A stretch of 64,000 nucleotides of DNA from NCBI GenBank assembly GCA_030998225.1, contig JAPYXD010000698.1, positions 6,365,001 through 6,429,000 of the forward strand, given 5' to 3'. Position numbers and translations under genes: made by a program. Positions 1-11,293 of this stretch are shown piece by piece. Numbering within the stretch: the first letter of the stretch is position 1; each line of letters starts with the position of its first letter. The notes below the pieces were generated by a model. That model was not told the DNA's origin. It saw nothing but the letters and a program-made list of their open reading frames with translations, and searched no databases. This DNA is from Diplolepis rosae (lineage: Eukaryota; Arthropoda; Insecta; Hymenoptera; Diplolepididae).

Positions 1-270
1 CTCAGGTCGCGTGACCAATTCAGTCACTGACTATATAAAATTATTAATCAAAATAAATCGGTCAAGATTTAGGAAATGATAAATAATAGCATATGAGAGG
101 AATAGGGGAAGGCATAGTGTATTAAAATACAAATAAAGAGTTTAATACCAACTAAGTGTCTTGAGTTCTGCTGCAGTGGTCTAACATTGTCGGTAATATA
201 TTCAACAAATTTGCTAAAACTACTTATTTTCATCACAATTTTTTAATATTTTTACACGGATAACTAAAGA
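1..270. other. AT-rich DNA, nothing recognised
   Basis: No ORF of note and no inverted or direct repeat that I can pair with another part of the window. It may be the far part of the hammerhead-bearing repeat at 271-335. Confidence 0.4.
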
Positions 271-335
271 GGTAACATACTTTCAAACTTTTCGACTCTG
301 ATTGCAGACCTAATCAGTGATCTTTATTTCTAAAA
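271..335 (-). repeat. Hammerhead-like repeat, copy R1
   Basis: On the minus strand the sequence reads CTGATTA, a GGTCTG...CAGAGTC stem-like segment, then GAAAA and GTTTGAAAG. The order matches the core of a type I hammerhead ribozyme (CUGANGA, stem II, GAAA), and the flanks match copies at 46981 and 39961. The invariant G8 of the core is replaced by T, so it should not cleave. Homology to the other copies is clear by eye; a ribozyme origin is inference. Confidence 0.5.
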
Positions 336-439
336 TATGAAAAAAAGTAACTAGGAATCTAAAGAAAATCGAGGTGCAATGGTAATTATTCCTAGCGGAC
401 CAGAAATTTTTCGCAATAAAAATACTAAAGATTCGAAAA

Positions 440-612
440 ATGATATGAAACTTCAGTATAGGTTATAGTACAGTTCGATACAATCTATAGTAAATTATAA
501 TATACTTCATCTAAAATTCAGTATTCCGCTGCGAAAAATTCTCACAATGACACGTTTTTTCCTAAATTGAAACGTCGTTTAGCAAAAATTGTAAACTTGA
601 GTTTCTCAGGGT
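440..612 (+). repeat. Repeat N, copy 1 (lacks the MITE found in copy 2)
   Basis: The stretch from TATAGGTTATAGTA to the AAACTTGAGTTTCTC end is matched with scattered differences by 23783-24381. In copy 2 a 438-bp MITE sits after AATCTATA; here the same point (about 488-495) reads straight through, giving a paralogous empty site. The family is unknown. Confidence 0.7.
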
Positions 613-2257
613 ATGAATATTCAAGGCATAACAGACCTGTCTCTGTAAATTTTGATTTATTTCCCAAAATTTTAAGACGATATTTCAATCTCCGTGTTAA
701 TGTAGTTACATTTACACTTAAGTTATATATTTAAAAATTTTTTTAAATGCAGAATTTTTACTAAAACAAATTTAACAGACGTACTTTATTATCTTCTGAT
801 ACATTTACCAAATTTTAAGTATATAGTTGTCTTACATGGTTAGATTAACATATAATTTTTATCACGTGACCTGCTTGGCCCGTGGCCTTAAAGTTTTATA
901 TAATCTCTCATTTAAAAAATGTCTTCTCGCAGGTAATGACACAAAAATTCCAGGTATTCTTTTCAATTCCTCGATAATTTCAAGTTTTTCAAAAAAAAAA
1001 CACAAAAATTCACTTGTAATTCCAGATATTCTTAAAGTGAAGAGACATAAATAATGATTATTGACAAAATCAATAAGAATTCGGTTTGAAATATTGAATA
1101 AATGGGAGGTATCAATAGAGCCGTTGATACGATTTGAAATAATAGGTGGTAAATTCGATTGGAAACAGGGTCAAACGAATGAATGTTCTCCCTCTTGTGA
1201 GAAGGTCAAACCGCTTATTCGCCAAAATGTGGTATCGAATTTCGATTCCATAGAGATGGCGGTAGCTATAGAAAAGTCGGTAGCTGGAGCGATCGAGTCG
1301 CTACATTCACAACGCAAAGCAAACTCCAGCTTGGACGGTTCGAGTTTCTCGAGGACCTCTCGTTATTTACTGTCATCCGACTCTGCTACTCCTCCTTATT
1401 CGACCTCCCGGATACTCGAGAGGAAGGACAAATAAAATGAGAGAAATAGAGATAAAAAGTGGAAGGAGGACACAGGCAATAGTTATAGTGGTAAAGTGGT
1501 AGTGCATACACGCTCAAGCGCATTTTGCACAAAGCTTTTTAATCCTATAGCATCAGGGCACTGTAATCATGTATAGTAGCTACTATATTTGTTTTAATCG
1601 TAATAAATTGCCATTATATTTGAAACAAATTTTCTTTTAATATTATCACATTAACTATAATTGAAAGTGACGCTTATCTGAAGATTAACGTTCAAGCATC
1701 GCAAAGACTTTGTTATACAAAAAAGTTTTATTTTAAAAAGCATATTTCAAAAATTATTCCTTACTGAATTTCGACAAGAAAGAAAGCCATTATAATGTTT
1801 GATAAAATTGTATAAAAGAGATGTTACTGGTAATTTTAAAATAAGTAGACAGATAAGTGGCCTTTCCGGTGTTGTAGACATGTTTTAATTAGTATGTCGA
1901 CGATTCCACCACGAGAATTTGGTCCTTTTCAAGACTTATGAGTTTTGTTTTTTACGAAAACATAGAAAACGAGGTTAATTCAAATTAATCCAGAAACATT
2001 TCAAAAATGAAAGTTTATACGCGAAGTATTGTTTTGAGGATTTAAGAAAACATTACATTTGAGGATTTTAAAGAAACTTTATTCTATTTGATCTTTTAAA
2101 CTACAAACAATGTTTTTTTTAAAATCAATGGCATTTTGAACAATACTTCATAAATATATATATGTACCGCTGCGCAAAACTGGAATATCGTAACTGGAGT
2201 CTGCTATTGGGCTGAATGTCGCATGAACGTTCAAGCGACTCTGAACCCTAAGAAAAC
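613..2257. other. Unique-looking DNA, no gene recognised
   Basis: Mostly AT-rich. A GC-richer patch at about 1190-1420 opens a 124-codon frame (1061-1435), but its translation has no domain I recognise and is rich in Ser and Arg as chance frames in such patches are. I do not call it a gene. Confidence 0.5.
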
Positions 2258-2259
2258 TA

Positions 2260-3401
2260 CACAGAAAAAAATAATTAGCTGCATTAGCTAAATATTCGCT
2301 ACCACAGCTAAGAAAGTTACTTGATATACGGACAGCGAATCTCTTAGCTGCTAATACTAACGTCTATTTGCTACAGTACTTTAGCGATGCCAGCTAATTT
2401 ACGTTAGCACTGGTAACAACGATTGTGAGCAGTAGCCTATCGGTCGTGTTATCTTCCTGTTCTAACAGCGTTTGAAGTACTAGTTAATTTTATTAGCAAT
2501 TGTTGCAAATAGAGGTAGCACTCAAAATCATTGATTTTTAACTGCCAAACCTACATTTAAATACAGTTACACCTGGGTACTTAAGAAAAAAATGATCTCA
2601 TAACCCTTCTATACTCACAAAAGTCTGCTGGCAAGTTATATAAAAACAACTAATTTCTTGCGACATATCGTAACCTGCAAAATTAAAAACGAAAAAAACT
2701 GATTCAGTTCTAACCTTAATCACAGCATAATTTTTCAAGAATAAGAATAAAACGTGAGCTGCTTTGATAACCAAACTTATAGCTACAAGTAGAAACATTA
2801 CTGGGAACAGTAGCGACTTACTTACCAGTCCAATATAATGTTTTCAAAAATTGTACAAGTATACAACACTTAGAATTAAGATAACCTCAGTAAGAAGATA
2901 ATAAATAGCACAATAAAGAACCTATTACAAAACCTACAATACAATCTTCAGAGATCAGTTACAAATCAGACATTTGCATTATAAATTAACGTGAATCGTC
3001 GAATTATTTATAAATTAAATTTAAAACAACGCGACAGGTGTACAACTTACCATTTACAGCAGAATATCTGACTAGTCGCGCTTTGTGCGCATGAGCAGCA
3101 CAGAAAACGCGGGATGTCTAAGCAGCCGTTAGCAACCGCTGCTAACTTCTTACATATCAGCGCAAAATTTTAAAAGCTACGAGTACGAATTTTGAGATTT
3201 TCTAGGAGAGTAAACTGTTTTAGCAGCAACAACCAAATGATTAGCTACAACTCTTAATACGCTAAGGAGTCCAATGCAAATTTTCAACTTCGATTGCAGG
3301 TAACATTTTTTAACTGTCCCAGCAAACTTTTTATCAATCACAATTAACTAGTCGACAGCTAACTGCAGTTAGCAGTAGTAGACATTTCATTTTTTTCCGT
3401 G
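2260..3401. mobile_element. TA-flanked inverted-repeat element, CACAGAAAAAAA ends
   Basis: The left end CACAGAAAAAAATAATTAGC and the right end TTTTTTTCCGTG are inverted and flanked by TA (2258-2259 and 3402-3403). The subterminal DNA is full of TTAGCTGC/GCAGCTAA-like words on both sides, including pairs such as AGCTAACTGCAGTTAGC near the right end. It has no transposase ORF. TA duplication suggests mobilisation by a Tc1/mariner-type transposase. Related ends occur at 21550-21723 and 21869-22657. Confidence 0.7.
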
Positions 3402-3403
3402 TA

Positions 3404-4222
3404 TATAGTTTTGGTATGCCAGTTTTGTACGGCAGGTTAGATGAGAATGAATAATTAAAATAACTGTAAGAAAATTTTCAAACACTAACTGAATTTTTAT
3501 TTACATGAGTGGGAGAGAGTTTCATGACGCAGCATTGAAATTCAAGTAAAATGTTCTAGCAGTATTAACAGCCATTAAAGTGTAAAGCTTAAAACTGGAA
3601 GAGTTTAATCAGGACTCAATAAATAAGAAGCTGCAAAAGGCGATCGAAAGATTCATGAAATACCTTCGATTCCGTGAAAGTTCATTTACGACAGACACGT
3701 AAAAATGCGAAAAAATGAAAGAAAAGGGTAAAAAAGAGGTATTCGCACCATGCTTGGAAGAGAAAACAAGAGTGATGTATGTGCCGGTTCTTTTTAATAA
3801 GACAGCAACTGTAACGTAATCTCGCCAGTGTGTAGCGCGAAAAAAGAAAGAAAAATAGCCGTCGAAAGAGGGACGTAGCCTCGCGCCTGTATCCTCCATG
3901 AAATAATTGAGATTCTTCGACGTCCCCTGACTACGGAATACGGATGCAAGCTGAAAGGGGTATTATTTATTCTTGTCACGTCGTGCAGTTTCGAAGAGCA
4001 TTGCGCTACATACGATCGATGCTTGTGTTTCACCCAACGCGCGATTTCCGCTTCTTTCGTTATTCTGCCTCTTCTCGTTTTCCAGGTTCCAGTTCTGTAG
4101 ATATAATGTACGATACATACTTGTATTACCCGACTACGACCGGTTATAGTTTATCCCTTCTTGCTTTTAGGAATTGCTTGCGCGGCATTGCTTTACGCGT
4201 TACAATTTTAAGATAATAATAA
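3404..4222. other. Unique-looking DNA, no gene recognised
   Basis: A GC-richer part at 3640-4200 gives overlapping short frames on both strands, none with a recognisable product. I see no repeat shared with the rest of the window. Confidence 0.45.
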
Positions 4223-4581
4223 TTAAGGACATGTCATACTTGAGGAAACAAGTAAGTTCATGTAAAAAACATTGTTCAGTTTCTAAATGTTTACGTCCAA
4301 AAAACATCAAAATTTGTTTCCAAACATTGGAGAATGATAGAGAAGATAAAAACGGACGTAGATAGACTACTTTTGGTTTTGACAATGAAAAACATTTTTC
4401 CGATAAATTTTGCTGAAATTGAACTTCTTTTAATTTTTTAAACCAAAAAGAGTCCATCCATGTCCATTTTTATCTTCACTATAATTTCCCAAATTTTGAA
4501 AACGAAATGTTGTTTATTTTGGACACAAACATGTAGAAACCTAAAATCAATCAAATTTTCTATGTAAAGTTTGTCATTTAA
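4223..4581. mobile_element. A-family MITE, copy A1 (TTAA-flanked)
   Basis: It begins TTAAGGACATGTCATACTTG and ends in a degenerate mirror at TTAA 4578-4581. Internal marks are GACGTAGATAGACTA and the right-arm word GGACACAAACATGTAGAAAC. Five copies occur (here, 19737-20420, 48915-49282, 55688-56053, 60319-60521). The better-preserved copies are nearly complete palindromes with arms of about 170 bp. TTAA flanks point to a piggyBac- or Kolobok-type transposase. No coding capacity. Confidence 0.75.
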
Positions 4582-4629
4582 GCCCGCAAAACACGCATCA
4601 AAAACGAGAAAAACATGTTTGTGTTGTAT

Positions 4630-4866
4630 AATAGTATATTATGTACCTAGGCGCATAATGAGGGTTATTACGCGACGAGCGACAATGCTCGCAGGAGCTG
4701 TACGAAGAAGAAGAAGAAGAATAAGAAGATTACGCTCCGCTGTATGGTTATAGGCGCATGCGCAGTTCAATTTTCACATTAAATTTGTCTGTATCATAAT
4801 ACACAACATTACGCTACTCTCAACTGTATCGTAAAAACTATTTTACGCGCCGGAGGCACATAAAAT
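4630..4866 (+). mobile_element. B-family element, copy B1 (internally deleted)
   Basis: The left end reads AATAGTATATTATGTACCTA and the right end GCGCCGGAGGCACATAAAAT; both carry an inverted GTGCCTnnGGCGC-like core. Between them lie the GACAATGCTCGCAGGAG hairpin arm and a GAAGAAGAA tract. This copy is about 237 bp, against about 535 bp for B2 and B4, so the middle is lost. The transposon class is not clear. Confidence 0.7.
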
Positions 4867-6340
4867 AGTATACAAGAACGTTTCAGAGGCGTGCCACTAT
4901 AATAACCCTGAAATTCCTTTCCTTGGGTGAAACAAAAATGGCACTGATTCTAAATAATAACATATGTTGTCAACAAATGATTTCACTACACCTGGATTAA
5001 AATACATTTTTTCGCATATTACTAATTTATTTGACACCAAGATATATGTTCACTAGAAAATTGGATTACTTCGAATTAGTGAAGTTTTATTGAAACGGAT
5101 CAAATTGAATTTGATTAGTCATGTCTGACTAACAATCAGTACAAATTATAACATAATCAGTTCTTGTATAACTTTTTACTTTTTTTTCAATCACTCTTGA
5201 CTTTTTTAAGTTTTTAGAATAGAAAAGCAATTGAATGGTTCGATAACGTAACACTTCTAGCAACTAGTACAGCATTGGTTGAAAAATAATAACCACGTTT
5301 TTGATATTGGATCACAATCTAAAAAATACACAGGCTGACCATCTGCCTGTTATTTGACAAACTCATCTAAAAATCCCAGATTTGTAGAATTAATGGACAC
5401 GATATTTCTGTTTTGTAACTGCAGATTCTCTCTATTATAAAAACAGATTTGAACGGATGGGACAATGTATCAAATTACCAGTTTACATCAAGCACATATC
5501 CGGCGTTTATTTGAGAGTGTGAGTGCATAAGAATTGTGACAATTAGAGTGACAAGTGCGCCATTACATACATGTACTTTGTTGAGTTCACCGCTATCGGT
5601 ATCGTGACCGAGGTTACTATTATTATAATTGCAGCTGTTGTTCACCGGCGTATGGGAGGTCTTCCATAACTATCGAAGGTGGGCGGTGACTTAATAATAC
5701 TTGACTACGTTAGCCTAATGGGAGCTGTCGAGCATGTAAGCCTACTAATTTACCTCAACACTCTGTCTCTTATTCTCACTTACTGTCGCTCCCTCTCTTT
5801 CTTGCTTGTTTTTTCTCCCTCTTGTTATTTGCTCCTTCTGTATCGTCACTCGACACACAACGTCAAACAGCTACCGGTCACCGGGTGTTGGGTTCATAAA
5901 AGCCGCATTAACCAAATAAATAAATTTGACCCACGACTATGCTAGCGGTTTGACGGGGTTTATCAATCTTAGGGGAGCTAACGAGGGCAGACAGGATGGA
6001 GGGATCAGGGAATACGTTATTCAAATGTTCTATGATTAGGAATGCAGAATTTATTAAATTGAGAGATATCTTAAATATATTTATATTTTCATTGATATTG
6101 ATTAACCCTAAGGAATAATTAACTATATATTTGTTTAGGATAATTATCATTGTCTCAATAAATCATTGGATAAAATAAAGAAGCATTATGATATTTAGGG
6201 TTTTTAATATTTTAAAATCTTGATGAATTTTTAATTATCAACGATTTGAGCTTTCAAATTTTCAATATAAAAAGCTGACGATTTTTATTGAAAATTTCTT
6301 GGTCGCATACAAATTTTTTTGCATCTATATCTTCAGTAAT
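4867..6340. other. Unique-looking DNA, no gene recognised
   Basis: AT-rich with moderate complexity. The pyrimidine-rich strip at 5755-5830 and a short open frame at 5679-5945 have no recognisable product. Confidence 0.45.
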
Positions 6341-6344
6341 TTCA

Positions 6345-6402
6345 AATCTTTAAAGAATCGAAATCGTTCTCTGGATAAAAAGACGCATTCGACTGTAACT
6401 CA
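6345..6402 (-). repeat. Short fragment of the tRNA-derived repeat
   Basis: TTTAAAGAATCGAAATC followed by AAAAAGACGCATTCGACTG matches the 3' part of the tRNA-derived family seen at 17947-18059, 54840-54920 and 63142-63243. The tRNA-like part itself is absent. It is diverged. Confidence 0.45.
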
Positions 6403-6844
6403 ACCATCAATTTGAAATCTCATAATACATTTTTTGAATATCATCCTGATGAAAATGGGATTCCACAGAAAGAAAAATTTGAAATATGTAATTAAAAAAT
6501 AAATCCCAATGATCAAATCATTGTTAAATTAGAATCAATTTTTGCCCCCAATCAATTCTAGTTATTTTAGAAGTAGCTGCATCACTTATTCAAGCTTATA
6601 TTTTCAGACTTTTAAGATCATTATATTTCATTGAAACAAATTAAATTAATTTAAATAAATAAAAAAATATTTTTATCTTTTTGTAAAAAATATTTGTTTT
6701 GAGGAAAAAAGTCTAAATAATAGAAATCCACAATTTAGAAACATATTTCTTCTTACGAGTCGATTGAAAATTATATCAGGTGTACAAATAAGTTTCCGCT
6801 GTTTTTTATCAAAAATTGGACATTTATTGTGAAAGAATGGAACC

Positions 6845-7446
6845 TTATGTTTTATTCGAAGTGTTGTCCTTCGTATTGTTCTTATTGCGTTTGGCACGAA
6901 TCTTGATCCAATAATACTTCCAATTCCGCGTCTTCGTACACTTTCGGCCTTCCGCTACGTTCTCTTTGTCTTCGATGTCAAATTCACCGTTCTTAAATTT
7001 TTGAAACCACTCACAACTTCTCTCACTTAAGGCAACGACACCATATGTTTCTACCATGGAGACTAGATATAAGGAGACCAATCTCCATATATCCATTCCC
7101 GAAATGAAGTTCTGCCAAGTATATAGTTACAAAACTTCCCGATGAGGGCATGTGTGTTCCCTGGGTGCAAAATGGCGACGTCTAATACACGATGCTTATA
7201 AACCGTGGATGCCGCCATTTTGCACTCAGGGAAGACACGTGCCCTCATCGGGAAGTTTCCTAACTAAGTACTTGGCAGAACTTCATTTCATGTTTTGTGA
7301 AGAACGGCCATAAGAGATTGGTCTCCTTACATAGTCTCCATGGTTTCTACAAGCAATCGATGCGCCTCAGCTGCAGATTTCTTCAAATTAAAGAAGTAAA
7401 TCAAAGAAACCCGCAAATGAGGCTTATTCGGCTCAAAACTCGACAT
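6845..7446 (-). pseudogene. Mariner transposase remnant, N-terminal part plus C-terminal tag
   Basis: Translation starts at the ATG whose complement is 7444-7446 and reads MSSFEPNK, the usual mariner beginning. It runs through SAAEAHRLLVET, is broken by a 288-bp insertion, then resumes as YGVVALSERSCEWFQKF. This is the HTH region of a DD34D mariner transposase. A frameshift follows near KENVAEG: the words VYEDAELEVLLDQ appear in another frame. The catalytic domain is absent, and the reading jumps to a GQHFE end typical of mariner C-termini. A full mariner transposase is about 345 residues; under half remains. It cannot be active. The call as mariner is firm, the subfamily is not. Confidence 0.85.
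7055..7342. mobile_element. 288-bp foldback element with perfect 8-bp TSD
   Basis: Its ends CATGGAGACTA...TAGTCTCCATG are inverted, and long inner arms (GATGAGGGCA with TGCCCTCATC; TGCCAAGT with ACTTGGCA) make it a foldback. It is flanked by identical GTTTCTAC copies at 7047-7054 and 7343-7350. Removing the element and one copy restores the mariner reading frame. An 8-bp duplication fits hAT or P-type transposases; ends starting CATG are closer to P than to the usual CAG of hAT. No ORF inside encodes a transposase. Confidence 0.85.
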
Positions 7447-7621
7447 TTTCGCACACAAAAGAATATATTTTGCTGATAAAAATTCACTAATATTTCAAGT
7501 TTATGTTGTTGACAGATGTCCAACCTTACGACAGTCTCGTTTTACATCTTCAATTTCAACCAAAACTTACTGGTGGCGCCAACTTTTGTCAAACGGCGGA
7601 AACTTATTTATACACGTGATA

Positions 7622-9596
7622 CTGTCACGAAAAATATGAAATTGACAATCTTCCAAAAGATGAAATTTGCGAATTCTAAATATACAAGGACGGAAACAAA
7701 AATATCATTATTTTTAAATCAGTAGGAATAGTACAAATCTTAACAATCTAGAGGGCTAAAATCTTCACGAATCAAATAAAGCTTCGAAAAAAAATAATGT
7801 AAAGGAAAATTGGTTTTTAGTAGATGGATTACAGATTTAAGAGTAAGTTTTGAGACTAGAGAAATAGGAGAGAATGAGGGAAGAAAAAGAATGCTGAGAC
7901 TCTAATGTTGAAACGGACAAGCTGGCGCGGCGTCGTGTCCGTAAGTGCTTGTCGCAGTTTATTGGCCAGCAAAGTCATGTACGTCAAGGCTACTTGATCG
8001 CGTTGGAAACGATGCTCCTTTGCTTGAGTAGCGAGAGAGATGAAGACGAGGATTTCTCCCATTCTCCACACTTTGCGCATACCTGTATTCTCCATCCGTA
8101 CAATACGTGTTACTTGCTTGCTTTCGTGATCATTCTGCTGGTTACTACACTCATTAAATCGATTCAGATGCAGTTGTACATGACTGGCAAGCACCAGTCA
8201 GGTCACAAGACTTTTAAAACTCACTCTCTCCGTCATTTCCTTCTCGTATAATTTTCAAATCCACGAGAGAGTTTGTAAAGGTAAAAAGAACAAGAGAGTC
8301 TGTAGAGGTTATGAGTAATTATCGCGTGAAGACTACGTGATCGTTAGTTGGGAATTCTTTTAATTAAAAAGTTTTTGAAAAAAAGAATGGAAAATTAGAT
8401 AAATTAAATTTCTAAATACACTGTTTTAGAATTTACATAAAAGCACTCAGGTATTTGTTTCTCCCGACACACCAATAAGACACTTGATCTCGCGTTGGAG
8501 ATCGTAGTATTAGTTTCTTTTAAGAAGCCGATAATTACAGGAAGAGAAAGAAGGCAATTAACGAGATTACCTGTTCGATAAGCAACGATTAGGATTAACG
8601 CTGGATTGCAAGTCTCTGCTTCACTGATCTTTTCAGCTTGAACTTGGATCACGCGCCTGATTTTTTCTCGTATTCCGACGAGACGATGGCAATCGTTTAT
8701 TTGTCATGACGTCAGTAACCTGGTTGCGTGAAACACAAGTCCATTATGCAAATTGAACTGGCTACTTGAAGCGGAAAATCACTTTTTTCATTACTTGTTT
8801 TTAATATTTACACTGACAAGTTTACTGTACGTTTATCAAATTTAAGATGCAGTTAATAAACATTGTATTACAATTTTCAAGGATGATTGCATTTTTAAAA
8901 GTTGAATTGATTTGAAACACCAAACAAGTTTTGCACATTAAATTTATAAATAAAAACAAAATCAAGCGAGGAATTTAAAAATATCTAAAAAAAGTTAGAG
9001 GTCAAGTCTCTCCTTTAATTCTAATTTACAATCAAGAAACATTATAATAAATCAGAATTTGTGAAAATTCAAGAAGCTATGAGTTTAATCGTTTCTTTTT
9101 CACGGAAGATTGAATAAATAACCTAAAGACACGCCTACTTTTTTGTCAATAATATCGATACGAAGAAGATTATTCGCCAAGTAGAATATTTATGAGGAGG
9201 ATGCAGAAGATTTTGTCTGAAAGGTTTTATGCGAGGATTTTCTGGTGATAACTGCTGTTAGAAGCTTACGAGCCGCAAGTAATCGACCCATGGCAATTTT
9301 ACCCTATGGCGGCGAAATGACAGATCCTTCTCTACCCGTAAACTTCCGCCACTTGCTTAAATTGCAACAGGCGCGAGAATAACGGAGCGTGACGGTATTT
9401 CGAAATGGAATTCCTTGAGGTTAAGATGCGTCCTCGACTGCTCGCAACAAAAAATTACAGAGTTATGTATACATCACCAAGCCTGAAATTAATGAATTTT
9501 TCTAATAGAATCAACACCGGTACAAATTCATACCAGATTTAGGCATTGTTTCTTAGAAATAGACATTTCACATTTTTATTAATATATTTTTTTTGC
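7622..9596. other. Unique-looking DNA, no gene recognised
   Basis: At 7856-8251 both strands are open for about 100 codons, the sign of a GC-rich patch without stops rather than a gene. At 8404-8652 a minus-strand frame of 82 codons is also unrecognised. 8750-9100 is AT-rich. No repeats are shared with the rest of the window. Confidence 0.45.
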
Positions 9597-9600
9597 TTAA

Positions 9601-10321
9601 GGGGCACAACTAGTTTGACCACCTGAAAAACAAGTATTTTTTGTGAATTAAAAAAAAAAGTATTGCATCAAATGTTTTAAAATTTTGCAGATATATTTGT
9701 GCATAAATAATGAATACACATCAGTAATGTTTTCAAATGAAAATATTCGATTTTCAGCAAGTTATCCAACATCTCCTAAGTCTTCAACAAATAAAAGTTC
9801 CGCCACTGCTGCAGTGATTGTCGCCTTCACAGTGCCTGAAATAAAAAAAACCAAAAATTTAATTAGACTGGAATATATTTCCTATACGATGACCCTTGAT
9901 TGTAAAAAAAAATTAAAATGCAACAAAATGACGGAGTTTTGAAAAAAAATTAAAATTTTGCTTAAAAATCTGATGGTTTTTGGCCTAGCAAAATTATATT
10001 TTTCATCCAATCATAAAACTGGAGGGTCATTGTGTGGAAAAACAAATACACAATAAGCTAAAAAAAGACGCAAGTCGATCGGATGACTTATTATCGAGTT
10101 GCAGCTGCAGCAAATTTGAAAAATGTAGTTTTGAGAAAAACTCGTTTAAAGATAAAAGTACTAATTTCATTGTTATAAACTATCACGTATCATACCTAAA
10201 GCTAATCTGCTAATCCAGGCCCATACAATTCACCTTCCCCTTCTTCGAAAAGCGCCTGCTGGCTATTAAAAAATGTAAAAAAAAAATCGAAATTTTCAAA
10301 GTTTCAAACTAGTTGTGCCCC
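9601..10321. mobile_element. J-family MITE, copy J1 (TTAA-flanked)
   Basis: TTAA at 9597-9600 and 10322-10325 flank perfect 18-bp inverted ends, GGGGCACAACTAGTTTGA. No transposase frame. The same architecture (TTAA, G-run, pyrimidine-rich end) recurs at 25290-27541 and 60522-61233 with different internal sequence. A TTAA-specific transposase (piggyBac or Kolobok type) is the likely mover. Confidence 0.85.
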
Positions 10322-10345
10322 TTAAATTAAGATTTACGTTATTAA

Positions 10346-10688
10346 TGTTGAAGTATTAAAATGTATTTCTGTGTGAAAACTCAACATCCTAAGTAAGAGA
10401 AAGGACACTCAATAAAGTAACAAAGTAATTTGGGGAAAACCGAACGGCTGAACGGTTCGTTAGGGTTTTCTCCTTTTATTAGGGTTTGAGTCATGAGGGC
10501 TGGAGTGTACCGGAGGTCTTCCTGAGACCTGGAAGAGGTTGGTAATTGTAGTTAATTCTTGCCGATCAGTCTTTAAGTAACCAACTCTGAGATCGTCTTT
10601 TAATGTTAATCATTTATCTCTATTAAAATAAAGTTTCTTTCATTTATGCAACACGAGTATTTTTATTCACTGCGATATAACCTCAACA
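10346..10688 (+). repeat. Copia 5' LTR
   Basis: 343 bp, starting TGTTGAAG and ending CCTCAACA, so bounded by TG...CA. It should carry promoter and poly(A) signals; two AATAAA words lie inside (near 10410 and 10627). It differs from the 3' LTR at about eleven positions, mostly transitions, and is one base longer (CTCC against CTC). Confidence 0.97.
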
Positions 10689-10702
10689 GGTTATGGGCCC
10701 AG
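10689..10702 (+). promoter_or_regulatory. Copia minus-strand primer binding site
   Basis: GGTTATGGGCCCAG follows the 5' LTR directly. It matches the primer site of Drosophila copia, which pairs with an internal half of initiator tRNA-Met rather than a tRNA 3' end. Confidence 0.85.
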
Positions 10703-10771
10703 GACAATAACGCGATAAAGTGTCAGTGCAAGTGAAGAATTAAAACGTGAATTGTGCAACAGAAAAATAAA

Positions 10772-11293
10772 ATGGAATCCACAAATATGAAAATGGAAAA
10801 ATTGCGTGACAAGGACAATTGGCTCCAATGGCGTTTTATCATACGCACATTGCTGGAGGAGGACGATGATATAATAAACGTTTGTGAAGGTTCATTGATT
10901 CGTCCAGTAGAAGGTTCACAAAATTATGACAGTGAATTGAAGAAATTTTTGAAAGCAGACAAGGCTGCAAGGAAGTTGATTGTCACGACCGTGGAAAGAA
11001 AACCGTTGGATTTACTTTTAAGTTGTACAACTGCAAGAGAAATGTGGAAGAAATTGAATACTGTGTACGACATGAAATCGGACGAAAATCTGTCGATTGT
11101 GCAGAAACAGTTCTTCGACTTCAAATGGCAGATAGATGAAAGTGTTGCGCATAATTTGTCAAAAATCGAACATTTGTCAACAAAAATGAAGAGTCTCGGT
11201 AGTGAAGTTCCGGAATCTATGTTGGTGACACGCATTTTGTCTACGTTACCTAAGAACTTTAATCATTTTCATAGTGCGTGGTATTCGGTGTAA
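10772..11293 (+). pseudogene. Copia gag, N-terminal part, ending in premature TAA
   Basis: The start is the ATG at 10772 (MESTNMKMEKL), about 80 bases after the primer site; a GTG further up is in frame but unlikely. Gag coats the packaged RNA in the virus-like particle. This part matches copia-type Gag: an early DNWLQWRFIIRTLL segment, a LSCTTAREMWKKLNTVYD region and LVTRILSTLP near the end, where the helical core of these proteins lies. The frame stops at TAA 11291-11293 after 173 codons, although the same frame continues past it with typical Gag sequence, so the stop is a point lesion. No internal frameshift is seen before it. Confidence 0.92.

Larger units (their letters stand above)
6776..7619 (-). 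mobile_element. Internally deleted mariner, with nested 288-bp insertion
   Basis: Inverted ends TCAGGTGTACAAATAAGTTT (left) and the complement of AACTTATTTATACACGTGA (right) are flanked by TA at 6774-6775 and 7620-7621. The minus strand carries the start and end of a mariner transposase with the middle missing. A separate element at 7055-7342 interrupts the coding part. Confidence 0.9.

Noticed and set aside
1061..1435. 124-codon open frame
   Set aside because: No domain, Ser/Arg-rich, in a GC-richer patch; no splice or homology support.
4222..4457. Overlapping frames on both strands
   Set aside because: They lie in the A1 MITE and arise from its palindromic structure.
7856..8251. Overlapping open frames of about 100 codons on both strands
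   Set aside because: Mutual openness shows low stop density, not coding; no recognisable product.
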